Below are positions 22,676 through 33,771 of a stretch of 64,000 nucleotides of DNA, one piece after another (position 1 is the stretch's first letter; each line of letters starts with the position of its first letter). The position numbers and the translations under genes are program-made. Origin of the DNA: Fonsecaea monophora. Lineage: Eukaryota > Ascomycota > Eurotiomycetes > Chaetothyriales > Herpotrichiellaceae. A model generated the notes under the pieces. The model was given only the letters and a program-made list of their open reading frames with translations, was not told the DNA's origin and made no database searches. The stretch spans positions 39,114 to 103,113 of the forward strand of contig NW_019174043.1 of the NCBI RefSeq assembly GCF_001642475.1. Direction: 5' to 3'.

Positions 22676-23831
22676 GACAAGGTCATTAATCAGGAGTCCT
22701 GCTTGAGATACAGCAGGACTTGATCTCTGAGATTAATATCATGGGCAGGCTATATAGATAGGCGACGACGAGGTCCGGGATAGCGGGAATAGTAGGAGTC
22801 AGTCAGAATCGTGTCTCAGGAGAATTGGTCTCACCCACAACGTGTGAATTTTGGTGGTGGCGGTGGTGATGGTGGTTGGCAGTGACAGAATCTGCCGAAC
22901 GTTAAGCGAGAATCCGGAATCTTTGGGGGGAAGAGGGCCGGGGGGGGGGGGGTTGTTGTTTGGACTGCAATGGCGGCTGTGTGCTGAACCCCCAATTCGT
23001 AGTTCGCTCACTATCCTGAGTTCATTCATTCCCTAGAGGTCGTAGTAGAGTATCAGCACATATCCGTACGCATACCCCGTAGAATTGCATCTAGAAATGG
23101 AATCCCGCAGGCAAACTCATTCTTCTGAAGCCCCGGCCCTATGGTAAGAAAAGAGGCCCCGGAAATCCAACGGGCGGACAAGAAAGATGATGGCAATGGC
23201 AGAGAGGAAACCGGCCGAGCGAATGTGTCTTGTTACAAGCTTACAGGGTCACAATGTTGTATACAACTCTGTAGAATTAGAGGTGCAGGGGTCGGGGAAA
23301 GAAAAGGGATCGATCACTCTCTCTCAACCAACGTAGACAGTTTAAATGTAGTAGAAATCAGGTTGGCCCAGCCACGGATAGGACGTGACAGGATTCGCGG
23401 ATCCTGCATTCTCTGTAGACGTTGTCTTACAGAGCATGATGCATGATTCTTGATATCCAAGTAAAGCTGATGATGTTGCCTTGTGTCACGGTTGAGAACA
23501 GACCTTGACAACGGACGCAGCAAACCGTGACCAGACAAAGGTGTCATGTCAAGAACATGGATCAAGGCTGTCGGCATGACAATGAAGCATTGTCCCCGTT
23601 ACCGCCCATGAAAGTTTGGTTGGGACAAGACGTGAATCTCATCACAGTGACGGTGGAAATGTCGTGCAGAACTGCGTCATATGAGTCTATCGACTGCCGA
23701 AGACACTTGCAGCGCTTGACTCTGTGCATCGCCGAAGGAATTTCGACGCTAGTAACCAATATTTAAACCAAAGCTGTCGCGCTCAATATGTTACCAACTT
23801 CATCACCAGTCAGTCCATCCTGTTATGCACA
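22676..23831. other. gene-free upstream region of the nuclease-like gene
   Basis: No gene seen. A homopolymer of about 13 G lies at 22939-22952 beside short GGT repeats. Confidence 0.4.
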
Positions 23832-24962
23832 ATGACTTCGATGGCAAACAACCACGATGGCCCTCCGGCCCAGGAGGATGTCGTGCCCAAGTCTTCTACT
23901 CAAGATCAAACTCGGCGGTCTAGCTCGATCGGTGATGGTTCCGCATCCTCGTCACGTATCCCAAAGTCACCACCCTCGCCCATCACACAAGACATGTCAC
24001 CCGCACTCGCACACGTCATCCATCAGATCAAGTCACTTAGTTCCTGCACTCCATACTGGTCAGAGTACTACCTATCTCCTGAGGATTTCGAAGAACTGAA
24101 GAGACTGGAGAGGGATGTCCTTGAGGTGTACAATCTGCGGTATTGCATTCTTTTCCCGCGATTTTGACGTGAACTTTCGCTGACCTGGAATCATAGATAC
24201 GACTATTCTGCAGGTGATTGTACCTTCATCCTCAGGATGCCGAATCACGAGACGCACGAGGTCTTCCTGGCCCGATCTGCTTTCGAAATCCAATATCAAC
24301 TAAGGCAGATTTCGGAGCAAAAGGATATTGCCTCGACGACCGCAGAATTCGCAAAGCATATCGTTGATCGCCGCCATAGCACCTTTTACTATCCGCCTCC
24401 TTTCTCGACTGCGAAGAAGAACACCGAGCGTTCGCCAGATGGTTCATGGGTCTACCACCTTGTCTGTAAACCTAGCTGCATACTCGAGGTGGCCAACTCT
24501 CAAACCACCAAGGAATTGGCAAAACTCGCAGAAGATTACATCTGGGGCACAAATGCAGCTGTGCGTACCGTTGTTGGATTCGATTTTGACTATCAAGCCG
24601 GGAAGAGAGCTACACTGTCGATCTGGAGACCAAAACTCAATCCGGAAGGGGGCCTCACTGGAATAAGACGCGAGCTTGTGGAGATCCGCAGCAAGGATGG
24701 TCAGAGGAACCAAGACACGAACGCCGGCCTGCGCCTCTCGCTCGAAGATTTCGCTTACCGCAGACCAAAAGGCACGTTTGACGATCTCGATCAAGTCTCT
24801 ATTTTCATTCCCGTCGGCGAACTCTGCGACATGCTTGAGGTGGCCGAGGAACAGTATCAAATGGGGACTGGAGGAGAAGGCATTGATGATTCTGGCCCGC
24901 CCGTGGAAAGAGCTCGTTCGAACAGCCCGACCCATGGATACAATCTCAGACCCCGCAACTGA
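23832..24962 (+). CDS. PD-(D/E)XK nuclease-like fungal protein, copy A
   Basis: Exons 23832-24139 and 24197-24962 (57-base intron, donor GTATTG, acceptor CATAG) give 357 residues. A Ser/Pro-rich N-terminus is followed by a helix (SPEDFEELKRLERDVLEVYN) and then a restriction-endonuclease-fold-like core. In the core, SPDGSWVYHLVCKPSCILEV holds Asp184 and Glu200, followed by ANSQTTKELAKLAEDYIWGT with Gln205 and Lys208, and strand VVGFDFDYQAGK. The same motif order occurs in the gene at 47031-48057, so the two are paralogues. Function is unknown; the fold suggests metal-dependent DNA cleavage, perhaps as part of effector or conflict systems (inference). The C-terminus ends in HGYNLRPRN. The start is the first ATG in an open frame. 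Confidence 0.8.
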
Positions 24963-25698
24963 GGAATCTATCAACAACAATGCCGCCAAGTGTGTCACAT
25001 CATGGGGAGTGGGTGACCAACACGGACTTGCAGGAAAAGGGAAGGAACTACTCCTGCTCCTGGTTGACTAGAACTCTTGTTGTTGTTCTCAGTCTTTCTC
25101 TTCTAGATAGATCAGACAGCCCAGACAGTCCGCAATGAGCAATTCATAGCTATTTCAGCACAATCCCACGGCCATTATGGCCTTTTTCCCTTTGCTTCCG
25201 TGCCCACCTACAACATGGTATGGGATCTGAATGACCTTACGCTAACTAAACGAGGTTGTCAGTCGCCAAAGGGCTTGATGAGAGGTCCGTTCAAGCGCGC
25301 AGCGGGTCGTTTCCGCGATGTATCCCGAATGGGAATGGTTCGATACTGAACCGCCACACTAATGTATTTTGGGAACTCGGCCGGATAAATTGGTCAACAT
25401 CACGTGCTGATATGCGCTTATCTCTGTTCTTGGCACGGATTTCAAACATGTGGTGGCGCCACGGTTCGCGTGGCCTTCACGACGTCATTTCCATCACTCC
25501 CATCTCCGCGTCACTGCGCGATTCCCAACGCACCTGCTGATTGGATGGCGCTGGGTAAAACGCCCCATGGCGAAGTTCCAAGGCAACTGTACCGAGGGGC
25601 CCATGGCTTGTTCCCCACCATCGCACTTTGCCTTTACATTTTACCCTCACGACCAGGATATCACATCGAGACATCGTTGCACGTTTGCCGCCACCGAC
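24963..25698. other. intergenic
   Basis: No gene; presumably the terminator of the nuclease-like gene and the promoter of the small coiled-coil gene. Confidence 0.4.
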
Positions 25699-26195
25699 AT
25701 GGACAGACTTCCACACCGTCCCGCAGTCTCTAAAGACGAGGCCATCCTCGCGCAGATCGGGCAGATGAGACAGGAAATCAGAGAGCGATTCGCAGCCATG
25801 GAGCACGAGCTCGCAGCCACCCGTCAACACGTCGAAAACCTGGCCACCAGAATCACAGCAAGGTACTCACTTACATTCTCTTTACCTCTCCCGCCCACCC
25901 CTTCATGTTCCCACACTAAAGCTTTCTCTCCAGTGATTTCAACAACATAGCTAGAGTCCAAAATACCCACCTTCGGACGGCAAATGACCCCCTCACGCCC
26001 CTCGTCAGTCCTTCAACCGGAGCCGCCATCCCGGGATTCCCAGCCACGTCTGCAGATATTGACGAGATGAGTGGCGATGAGATGGATGCTCTCCTACAAC
26101 AGCTGGGTCTACAACCTGCCGGTTCAGACATGGCGGAGAAGATCAAGCGGTTGAGGACGTTCATCGGCTTGAGAGCAGAGCGTTTGCTGCACTGA
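25699..26195 (+). CDS. small coiled-coil fungal protein of unknown function
   Basis: Exons 25699-25862 and 25934-26195 (71-base intron, donor GTACTC, acceptor CTCCAG) give 141 residues. The N-terminal half is a coiled coil (EAILAQIGQMRQEIRERFAA). The second half begins RTANDPLTPLVSPSTGAAIP, followed by GFPATSADIDEMSGDEMDAL and a helix-turn-helix-like end, LLQQLGLQPAG then EKIKRLRTFIGL. I know this layout (a coiled coil, a PLxPLxxPxTGxxIPxFP segment, then a SAP-like LLxxLGL helix pair) from unnamed fungal proteins; no function is established. It lies tail to tail with the DUF7924-like nuclease gene at 26721. Confidence 0.75.
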
Positions 26196-26720
26196 AGATC
26201 CGAACGGGAAATCACGTTGGCGGATGATGTGGGATCATGAGGTTTGGTGTCTACATCAAGGAAGGGCACGGCGTTCATTCCTGTAACTTAGCAAACTCGT
26301 CAGGGTGTCGGGAACCTCAGCACTAGAATGATAACAAAGGGGCCCCTGCGCCGTGATTACGATTCCTACCTCCAGCCCGAGACATTCTAGAATTATGTCA
26401 GGTGTATGCGGTGACTGCCTCGATAATGGTTGATGGCCCAAGGCACGTCCCAAATCGACGCGGCCTTCAAGAACGAATTACAAAAGTACGCTGTGAAACA
26501 ATCATAAGTCATTATCCTTCCGTGTCGTGGCCTCCTTGGCCATCAGCACCTCCCTGGCCCACTGTGTCATTTGTCCTTGGCCTGCTCCATGGACTTGTCT
26601 GTGTCGAGGGTGAGTTCCTCCTCATTCTCCCTCTGCTGTTGTGCAGCTCTCCCTGATCTGAAACCATACAAGCAAGACGTAACAGGAAACACCGAAAAAA
26701 CGCTCATCGAACGCTCAACG
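26196..26720. other. convergent intergenic region
   Basis: Lies between the 3' ends of two convergent genes. No gene or clear hairpin terminator recognised. Confidence 0.4.
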
Positions 26721-28448
26721 CTAGACATGGGACTCATTCCAGGACCTCATGGTCTTCTCCACAAACCTCAGACGCTCCACGATTGATTCCATAAACGACC
26801 CTGCACCCCAAGTGCCGATGTTATTGAGTGCAATCATGAGGTCCTGTCCCCGGTCCAACAACAGCACATTCCAACTGGCCAAAAGCTTCGAGCCGAACTT
26901 GCGAGAACCAACATCAGCTACAGTCCAGTGGGCCCAAAGCTCGTGGATGGGGCCTTGTGTGCAGATGGCGAAGAAGAGCGGCGGTCCAGTGTTCGACATT
27001 GTAGGTAGAACATCGCACTTTGTTGCGACGGAATTTACTAGGCTTTCAAGATCAAGCTGTATCTTGAGTCCACAAGCCGCAGAAACCGAAGCTTGGTTCT
27101 CTGCCTCGTAGATTTGTTGGCCTGTCGAGTAGGCTTTGCCCTCGACAACAAAAAATGGGAAGGCGAGGTTCAAAGTACGTGGTCCGGGTACCGGATTCAG
27201 TATTGACTCTAGCGGCCCGTTTGGCTCACGCTGTACCATCTCTTCCTGGAGCCAATCGAGGAACTCGCTGATCTGCTCCTCGGTGAGATTTTCCGCTGCG
27301 AGAGAAGAGATGAGAGCCGTCATTTCTATACCTATTGAGATGTCGGGACGAGGGGTTTTGACCGAGGACCGAGGAGGGGGAAGACAAGGTGGTATGCTCG
27401 ATGACTGGGGGTCGTTGGCTGGCGTATGCTGCTGGCGCTCCCCCAGTGGAGCCGAGACGTCGTCAACCTCTCGTTGCTGGCTCCTAGGCATAATGTCGTG
27501 ACCGTAGTTCCGGGGCTTGTACACCACTGGCTTAAGATCCACTCGCCAGTCACCTTTTGAAATGACACCGAGGCTCCTGAGACGCAGGGCCTCGATAGCA
27601 TTGTCAAGTGGCTTGATAAAGTTCTCCTCATTAGCCTCAGCCCGAACAAAGTAGAACAAACGGTTGCGGAGTTCTTGGGCTATGACGCGGAGTTCGGATC
27701 TGCGCTCCTGTGAGACTTCGGCGGTGATAATGCGGTCGATAGCGGCTTGGATGTGATCAGGCGGCTCCGCGTGTATGCGAATCCGAACGTCTTTAAGATT
27801 GGTCTGGCGATAGACGAGGGCTGAGTGCGAAGTGCGTCGGGTTGTTTCTGTCCCCACTTCTGACGTGACCATGGAACGTCGTGAAGGCGTCCGACTGAGA
27901 GTCGGAGCACTGTTGCTTGCGGAGCCCATCTCTTCACCATTCAATATTCTCAATAACCGCAAGTTCTTCTCAGAGAGCTGGTCCTTGGAAGGAGGGAGTT
28001 CTTCAGCTTCAAGGTCTGTTTGTACGTTCTCTTCAAAGGGCTTGTGATCGGACTGGAGTTCTCGTGGCTGTCTGCAAGAACACACGCCTTCTGGCCCGTC
28101 GGCTTCGGCGTCGGCTTCGGTTTCACGTTCTCTTTGTAGGTTCACTTCACTGCGCTTGTGTTCAGGACGGAGGGGCTCTCGGGGCTGTTTGGAAGGGCAC
28201 ACGCGTTTCGACGCGTCGGTTTCAGCTTCAGCTTCAGAGTCTTCATGCAGGCGCTTCCGTTTGCTTCGCGCTGGCTGAGGAGTGGGTGCGGGAGGAGGGG
28301 ACGGTTGGGCGTGTTGAAGGCGCGCGCTCCGTCTCGTGCTGGCGCGCCGCGAGGACTTCACGACGGGGTTCTTCGGTCGAGGTCCGGTGGTGCTTTGGCG
28401 CCTGTTATTTTGCGCGGAGGCAGGATTGGGTCGCCGAGTCAGAGGCAT
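26721..28448 (-). CDS. PD-(D/E)XK nuclease-like protein, DUF7924-type
   Basis: Single-exon gene, 575 residues, ATG at 28448. The first 200 residues are basic and low in complexity (KSSRRASTRRSARLQHAQ, SKRKRLHED), likely a nuclear or DNA-binding tail. An internal duplication is visible (SKRVCPSKQPRE and EGVCSCRQPREL). A helical linker leads to PRPDISIGIEMTALISSL with Asp369. The core is NLAFPFFVVEGKAYSTGQQI with Glu436 and Lys438, followed by YEAENQASVSAACGLKIQLD and strands ending in SWNVLLLDRGQDLM. The D...ExK arrangement is the active-site signature of the PD-(D/E)XK nuclease superfamily and looks complete. The family name is from memory of fungal DUF7924 proteins and should be checked. Substrate and role are unknown. 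Confidence 0.8.
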   Translation of the reverse strand: MPLTRRPNPASAQNNRRQSTTGPRPKNPVVKSSRRASTRRSARLQHAQPSPPPAPTPQPARSKRKRLHEDSEAEAETDASKRVCPSKQPREPLRPEHKRSEVNLQRERETEADAEADGPEGVCSCRQPRELQSDHKPFEENVQTDLEAEELPPSKDQLSEKNLRLLRILNGEEMGSASNSAPTLSRTPSRRSMVTSEVGTETTRRTSHSALVYRQTNLKDVRIRIHAEPPDHIQAAIDRIITAEVSQERRSELRVIAQELRNRLFYFVRAEANEENFIKPLDNAIEALRLRSLGVISKGDWRVDLKPVVYKPRNYGHDIMPRSQQREVDDVSAPLGERQQHTPANDPQSSSIPPCLPPPRSSVKTPRPDISIGIEMTALISSLAAENLTEEQISEFLDWLQEEMVQREPNGPLESILNPVPGPRTLNLAFPFFVVEGKAYSTGQQIYEAENQASVSAACGLKIQLDLESLVNSVATKCDVLPTMSNTGPPLFFAICTQGPIHELWAHWTVADVGSRKFGSKLLASWNVLLLDRGQDLMIALNNIGTWGAGSFMESIVERLRFVEKTMRSWNESHV

Positions 28449-28847
28449 CGGTAAGAGCGAAAGGGCAACGCGCAGTATAAGGCTGTGGGAGTAGGAGTTA
28501 GTCCTGTGAAACAGTGTATGAGGGGTAAATGTTTATCAAACAGGCGCAGTTTGGGGTAGCCTGGGTTCGGTCACGTGATAATTCCCGCTAGACCTAACCT
28601 GGTCGGTCACCACAACGAAACCCCGCCTGCAACCTCTGATGCCCCCGAGGCTCTATTCTCTACGCACATCTCTAGGCGTGAGCGATGCAGTTATAGTACT
28701 CTATGATGCCCCATTCTTTCTCCCTCTGGACCCGCCTGGAAACTCACACCAGCGGCCAGCCTGATCCATTCCGGCTTCCCCGAATGCCTCCTATGAACCT
28801 ACGTGAATGCCTCCACCCTCTCCACATCCACTAGATCCTCGATCGGA
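28449..28847. promoter_or_regulatory. divergent promoter region
   Basis: Separates the minus-strand DUF7924-type gene from the short plus-strand frame at 28848. It holds the palindrome TCACGTGA at 28571-28578, 124 bases upstream of the nuclease ATG; whether it is used is unknown. Confidence 0.3.
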
Positions 28848-29144
28848 ATGTCACAGTTCTGGCCGTTGCCAACAACGGCCCGTCTAGAGAACGCTGAAGA
28901 GAAAAGCGAGGAATTCGGGAGACGGCTCAATGCACTGAGTGCCGTGCAAGACTTGGTGCACATATGTCGAGAAAACGCAGTGATACACACGTACCATGAT
29001 ACCACACAGATCGGTTACCTCGTCCCTCCCTCGCCAGGACAGCAACCAACAGTTGTGGATCGGGGTCAGCGGGTGATAATCTTGGCTCGGGGATCTCTCG
29101 GAAAGTGTGCCATTGAGGTGTCTGTCCACTCGCGCCCAAGCTAG
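28848..29144 (+). CDS. short hypothetical protein
   Basis: An open frame of 98 codons from the ATG at 28848. It reads like protein rather than chance: a helix (ENAEEKSEEFGRRLNALSAV), then VHICRENAVIHTYHDTTQIG and GQRVIILARGSLGKCAIEV. No family is recognised. The frame stays open upstream of the ATG, so it may be a spliced exon or a fragment of a larger gene. It is divergent from the nuclease-like gene. Confidence 0.35.
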   Translation: MSQFWPLPTTARLENAEEKSEEFGRRLNALSAVQDLVHICRENAVIHTYHDTTQIGYLVPPSPGQQPTVVDRGQRVIILARGSLGKCAIEVSVHSRPS

Positions 29145-30857
29145 CAGGAATATCACTGTTTGTTGCAGCGGTTGGCAAAGGCCACGGGGGTATCCAAGAA
29201 GAAGAGAAACTACCCGCAGAACCTCTGTAACGATCGGGTTTCAATAACAGATCCAGTAATTATGATGGGCTCCATTTTCTCGAAGCCTGTGGGGCGACGG
29301 GGAGGCGGGCAGGTTGATCCCTTCGCTACTAAGAAGACATCCGGCTTTAGTGAAACTATATTGGTACTCGGTAACTCGGTCCTCGGTACTTGCAATGGAG
29401 CTGCTCGTAATCCTGAGCTTATCCGGTGTTTCCGGGTTTCGTAGTGCAATCTCCGAGACCGAGTCTTTTGCCGCCAGCCGCTGATCTCCGTAGCAGGATT
29501 CTCGGCAAGTCTTGTATCGCGACTCCTCATTTGTGTATAAAACAATCAGACCAGGACTCAATTTGGCCGCAGGCACGGAGACTAATCCACGACGTTGTTG
29601 AACGAACCACTACCTCAATACGAAACGTTTCTCGCTGAGGCGGACAGCCATGTTACGCTCCGAGACATCGGCATCGCCTCCTTCTGGGCCACGGCACCAA
29701 AGACCGGCCCGCAGTCAAGCCCCAGGGCAAGAAAATGAGACATTTATACGGTCCAAAAACCAGTCGTGGCCTCTCAAAGCTTGCTCCATCAGCACGTAAC
29801 TGTCAGCCCCGTTCAGAAACGACCGTTTTAGCTGTCCCAATGCGCCGGGTTTCGTAGCATCGCTCCGAAGTAGCCAACCCGCGTCACGACCAGTTCACAC
29901 GCGCGCAGTAAACTCGTGATGACTCCAAAATGATATACTCCGGCTTCACCTGACCCTGCGCTGATTTGAAATAATTTCTCCCCTCCTTCCGGCGGTCTTC
30001 ATTCTGCCGTCGACTGCCATTGGACTGAGGACCGAGGGTTCGACCTCTTCCGCCCCACAGATCTCGCCATTCGGTCGCCTCCGCAGGGACGGCTCGACAA
30101 CGACTCACGACCGCAGACAGTGAACACTATTCGAGACTAGGAGCGAGGTACGCATGGCGAGAAAGGAATATATCTCGAGCAGGCAAGGCAAGGCCGAGGC
30201 CAAGAGGTGATCAAGCCCCCAAAATCAGAGACTGTTCCCATACCCTGTGAGTTTACCGTCCCATCCGCTGAAAAGTCAAGCTCCTGATCCATCATCTAGT
30301 TGGGCACTACAAGAAATGCGTGTGCGATACTGCTCTGCAGCGGGGATTGCCGTTCGATTCAAGCAAGTCTCAGGGACGACATTATAGGAGAGAAACGCAA
30401 AGATGTGTGTTCATCTCGAGCGAGGAGAACGAACATGAAACATAGATAGCCCATGGATACATGCAAGAGGACGAGAGAGTGCTTGAACGTCTCTCTACAT
30501 ATGTACATACACAACACGCGGAAATACCTTTGTTTGCTACTTCCTCTCTGCTCCTTGCTCCTTGAGACACTCGGCCTTGCATCGCGGCCTTGAGCCCTTG
30601 CATCCTCCTCGCTACCCAACCTTGGGCCGATTTTGGCGCCCTTTGGCCCTTTGTGTGTTGGTGTTTGCATTTCTTTTCCCTTCTCTTCTCCTGTATGTGG
30701 ATCGGGCAGACATGATACCGTAGAAGAGGACCTTGGGATGTAGGACGTCTGGGATCGGAGCTGCGTGGCTGCCTGGCGAGCGAGTGTGACCGAGAAATGG
30801 CCAGGTCAGGAATCTGTTCGAAGGGATTGAAGGAAGGATATCTCCGTACCCACAGGC

Positions 30858-30902
30858 CACTGACCACTGACCACTGACCACTGACCACTGACCACTGACC
30901 AC
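30858..30902. repeat. 7-bp tandem repeat (CACTGAC)n
   Basis: About six consecutive copies, nearly perfect. Confidence 0.85.
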
Positions 30903-31673
30903 CGATTCAAACGCAAGATCAGCCAAGGTGATCCGATTCGATCGAGTATCAACGGACCATCTGGCCGTCCTTATATACACAAACATAGCATACCGCCGTC
31001 CGCCGTCCGCAGGTCCGCCAGCCAGGAGACTCCGTGGCTCTTTCGACACGCGCGATCGAATACCTGTCATCAGGCCTTCGGCGAATGGAGTGCAGAGCAG
31101 AGCACAAGGTTTGGGGCTCATTTGCCATGTCTTGTCTTGTCTTGTCCTGCCCGTACCGCAGCGTTCACAATGTCATGGCCAAACGAAGCCCAGGGAACGG
31201 CTGCCACCTTTTCATGTCCTGCACCCCCCTGAGGGATGCATGCGTTCCCGAGACCGGGGCAGTAAATGGGGGTAAGGATGTGATATGATATGATATAATG
31301 TCCGTGTGTCGATACCGCTTGTCGGAGAGGTAGAGAAGAGCAGAGTAGAGCCCCCAAGAGAACACCGGTCGGGTCGAGCGGGACAGCCGGACTTCTGTTG
31401 TCCTGGTCGGACGTGCTTCGGGGTAGGCCCGCATATCAAACATTAGCCATCAGCCATCAGCCATCTCATCTGATCTCCTTGGAGCCATGAGACACGAAAA
31501 TGGAAAACGCACCTTGTGAGCATTGGCATTGACGAACCACCAACTCCCATTCCCATTCCCATTCCCCCTCCTGGAGACTCGGCGTGGCCTCTTACACACC
31601 CAATGGCGCTTCACATGCAGACAATATACCATATCCGCCCACCGTAGCGAACATTCCGCAGCCTGGCCACCGT

Positions 31674-31709
<36 letters not shown>

Positions 31710-31710
31710 G
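31674..31710. repeat. (CAGA)n microsatellite
   Basis: About nine uninterrupted tetranucleotide copies. Confidence 0.9.
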
Positions 31711-32245
31711 CATGAGATAATGCCACCTGGTGGCATTATACCACGTGACGAGAAGGCGTTGTGTAACAGACAGACAACCAACCAACGACAAGTAAAAACC
31801 AAAAGGCACCCGGGCGCGGGAGGGAACAACATTCCCCCGGCGGCATCAGCAGAAGAAGCAGAAATTGAGACAGAGACAGAGCATCAGGCTCGTCGGTGGA
31901 GAGACAAACAGCTCTCGTTGATCGGAGTCATGGAGCTCAGCTCGGTGCTTGCTTTGTAATTATACTGATCTTGTTCGCCTGCTTATTCCCGCGGAAGCCG
32001 ATGATCCTCGTCATCGTCAGCATCACGGTCCGGGGTAAAGGTTTTTATACAACGAGACCTACCTACTCACGACGCTTGCAGCGTCTCGGGATGGAGGAGA
32101 CCCTGGGGGAATCTGTCAATGCGAGTAAGGCAGTGGAAGGCGGGCAGGCTAAACGAGCGCCCGACATGTCGCGGGCAGGAGACGTGAGTGTTTGCCTTTA
32201 GCTGATCGCCTGTGGGGTGGACATGGGACGTTTGCGGCAGGGAAG

Positions 32246-32619
32246 ATGGAATATAGGGGACGTGTACGTGTGTCGAGGATCCAAAGAAGACACCCTATCA
32301 GTGTTGAAGAAGAAGTGCTTGGATTCAGAAATGATATCATTAGAATCGAAGAAGAGACCTATGGAATTAAAGAAGATGTCGTTGAAACCAAAGAAGAATG
32401 TCGTCAAGATCAAAGAAAAATGTCGTTAACATCAAACAAGACATCATGAGAATCAGAGAAGACACCCTTGAGATCGAAGAATACACCCTTGTAAACGCCA
32501 TCGTGGCCCATTCTCTTGCTCACGACATGAACCCCTGGAACTTTGCACAATACTCTGGATCAACATCAATCGGATGGTATTCTGGCCGAATCTCGTGCGA
32601 GACAAGTGCCAGTAGATGA
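32246..32619 (+). pseudogene. frameshifted coiled-coil repeat gene fragment
   Basis: A frame starting at the ATG in GGGAAGATGGAATATAGG (about 32246) encodes a repetitive coiled coil (RNDIIRIEEETYGIKEDVVE) to a stop at 32449. The adjacent frame continues the same repeat (IKQDIMRIREDTLEIEEYTL) and runs to a stop at 32619 with NPWNFAQYSGSTSIGWYSGR. The two frames join near the run of A at 32418-32426, so a single-base indel is likely. The seven-residue I-x-x-I-x-E-D periodicity is seen directly; the family is not known. Confidence 0.45.
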
Positions 32620-32775
32620 ATAACAAAGAGTCCAAGATTGACAGTCAATCCCTCTTCCGATCCCCAACCAATGCTAACGGCTTCGAGATTCTCCGTGTCT
32701 TGCGCCGTGTTGTCTGGCTGATAGGTAGAGTCGGAAGAGGGATCGGAAGGGGGATGACGTGAAGGCTAGATGAAA

Positions 32776-33771
32776 TCAACAATGATCTTCAGACACACAA
32801 GGCTTGTAACATACAGTACGAGGCGAGGACTTTTGGACTCTTGGTGACAGAGCCGGTAAGCTAGGGGTAGCGGCTCTAGGTCTGTCTCGTCCAGGGATCC
32901 AAGACGGCGTTGATTGACCACCAGATGACTGAGCCGGTGAGACAGAGGTACCGGCTGTAGATCTGTCTCGCCCAGTCATCGGAGACGGCGATGATGGATA
33001 AAAAGCAAGCGGCCGGTTGGGAGTGGTATGGAGATCTGTGACTGTGTGTCTCTTTGTCCTGCGGGTGGCGAGGGGAGTTCCATGAGGTAAATCCGTCGTC
33101 CTACGGCACAGAAATAGCTCTTTGTTGGTGATAACATAGAAATATCGGGCGTTGTAGCTATGGGCATAGTAGTTGACCTGCTGTAAACACGACCGAGCTA
33201 GCTCAGTTTTGGGATCCTTTTTATCTGATACAGGTAGGTTATCGGAGTCTAGCTTCGAACTTGACTTGTCAGTCGCAGGTTTGAGGACATCTTCGGTGAG
33301 CTTTGTATCCCCAGGAACGATGCTCTTCTCATTGTTGGAACCAGACACCTGGATGCCACTCCAGTCCGGGAACTTTCCATCTTCAGAATCACCCCCGCCC
33401 GTTATCCATTCCACCTGGCGTAGGCCTAGATGACTGCAGGCTACCCGTAGTGCTTCGTTGACAATAACGCTGTTCTGTCGTATCAGAATGAAATCGAGGT
33501 GTCTTTCATAACGAAGACAGCGCAGTGAGTTCAAAGGTGGGAGTGGATCCGCAACTTCAAAGGTGGTGTCAAGGAGAGTTCCGAACAGAGTTTCGATATT
33601 GTCCATGTTGAAGTCTCCCCAGATCCGCCACTTGTCTACCGGCGGCCAATTTTGTGCTGCGCCATCGGTCCGCACTTGAGCGCAAGTCGCTTTGGGGTGT
33701 AAGCTGAGAGGAACGTTTGGACTGGTCAGATAAGCTCTTAGAGTTGTACGCATCTTGGAGCAGGGGGACAT
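32776..33771 (-). CDS. PD-(D/E)XK nuclease-like fungal protein, GDTK type
   Basis: Single-exon reading from the ATG at 33771 gives 331 residues; the frame is open further upstream, so a 5' exon is possible. An N-terminal helical part is followed by an endonuclease-fold-like core. FPDWSGIQVSG holds Asp136, and SIVPGDTKLTEDVLK holds Asp155 and Lys157, giving the D...D-x-K triad of the superfamily. Then come ELARSCLQQVNYYAHSYNAR and the strand YFYVITNKELFLCRR. The order PDW, GDTK, QV.YY, YI(I)T is that of an uncharacterised fungal family. The C-terminal 90 residues are low-complexity with an imperfect internal repeat (GRDRSTAGTSVSPAQ, GRDRPRAATPSLPAL). The active site looks intact, but role and substrate are unknown. 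It lies tandem to the HNH_2-type gene, both on the minus strand. Confidence 0.75.
   Translation of the reverse strand: MSPCSKMRTTLRAYLTSPNVPLSLHPKATCAQVRTDGAAQNWPPVDKWRIWGDFNMDNIETLFGTLLDTTFEVADPLPPLNSLRCLRYERHLDFILIRQNSVIVNEALRVACSHLGLRQVEWITGGGDSEDGKFPDWSGIQVSGSNNEKSIVPGDTKLTEDVLKPATDKSSSKLDSDNLPVSDKKDPKTELARSCLQQVNYYAHSYNARYFYVITNKELFLCRRTTDLPHGTPLATRRTKRHTVTDLHTTPNRPLAFYPSSPSPMTGRDRSTAGTSVSPAQSSGGQSTPSWIPGRDRPRAATPSLPALSPRVQKSSPRTVCYKPCVSEDHC

Larger units (their letters stand above)
29145..32245. other. gene-poor stretch with microsatellites
   Basis: No supported gene over 3 kb. It contains a 7-base CACTGAC tandem array at about 30858-30902 and a CAGA tetranucleotide array at about 31674-31710. 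The 169-codon minus-strand frame at 30612-31121 exists because the heptamer array lacks stops in that frame. Confidence 0.45.

Noticed and set aside
30612..31121. 169-codon minus-strand open frame
   Set aside because: Kept open by the CACTGAC heptamer array; no coherent protein motif.
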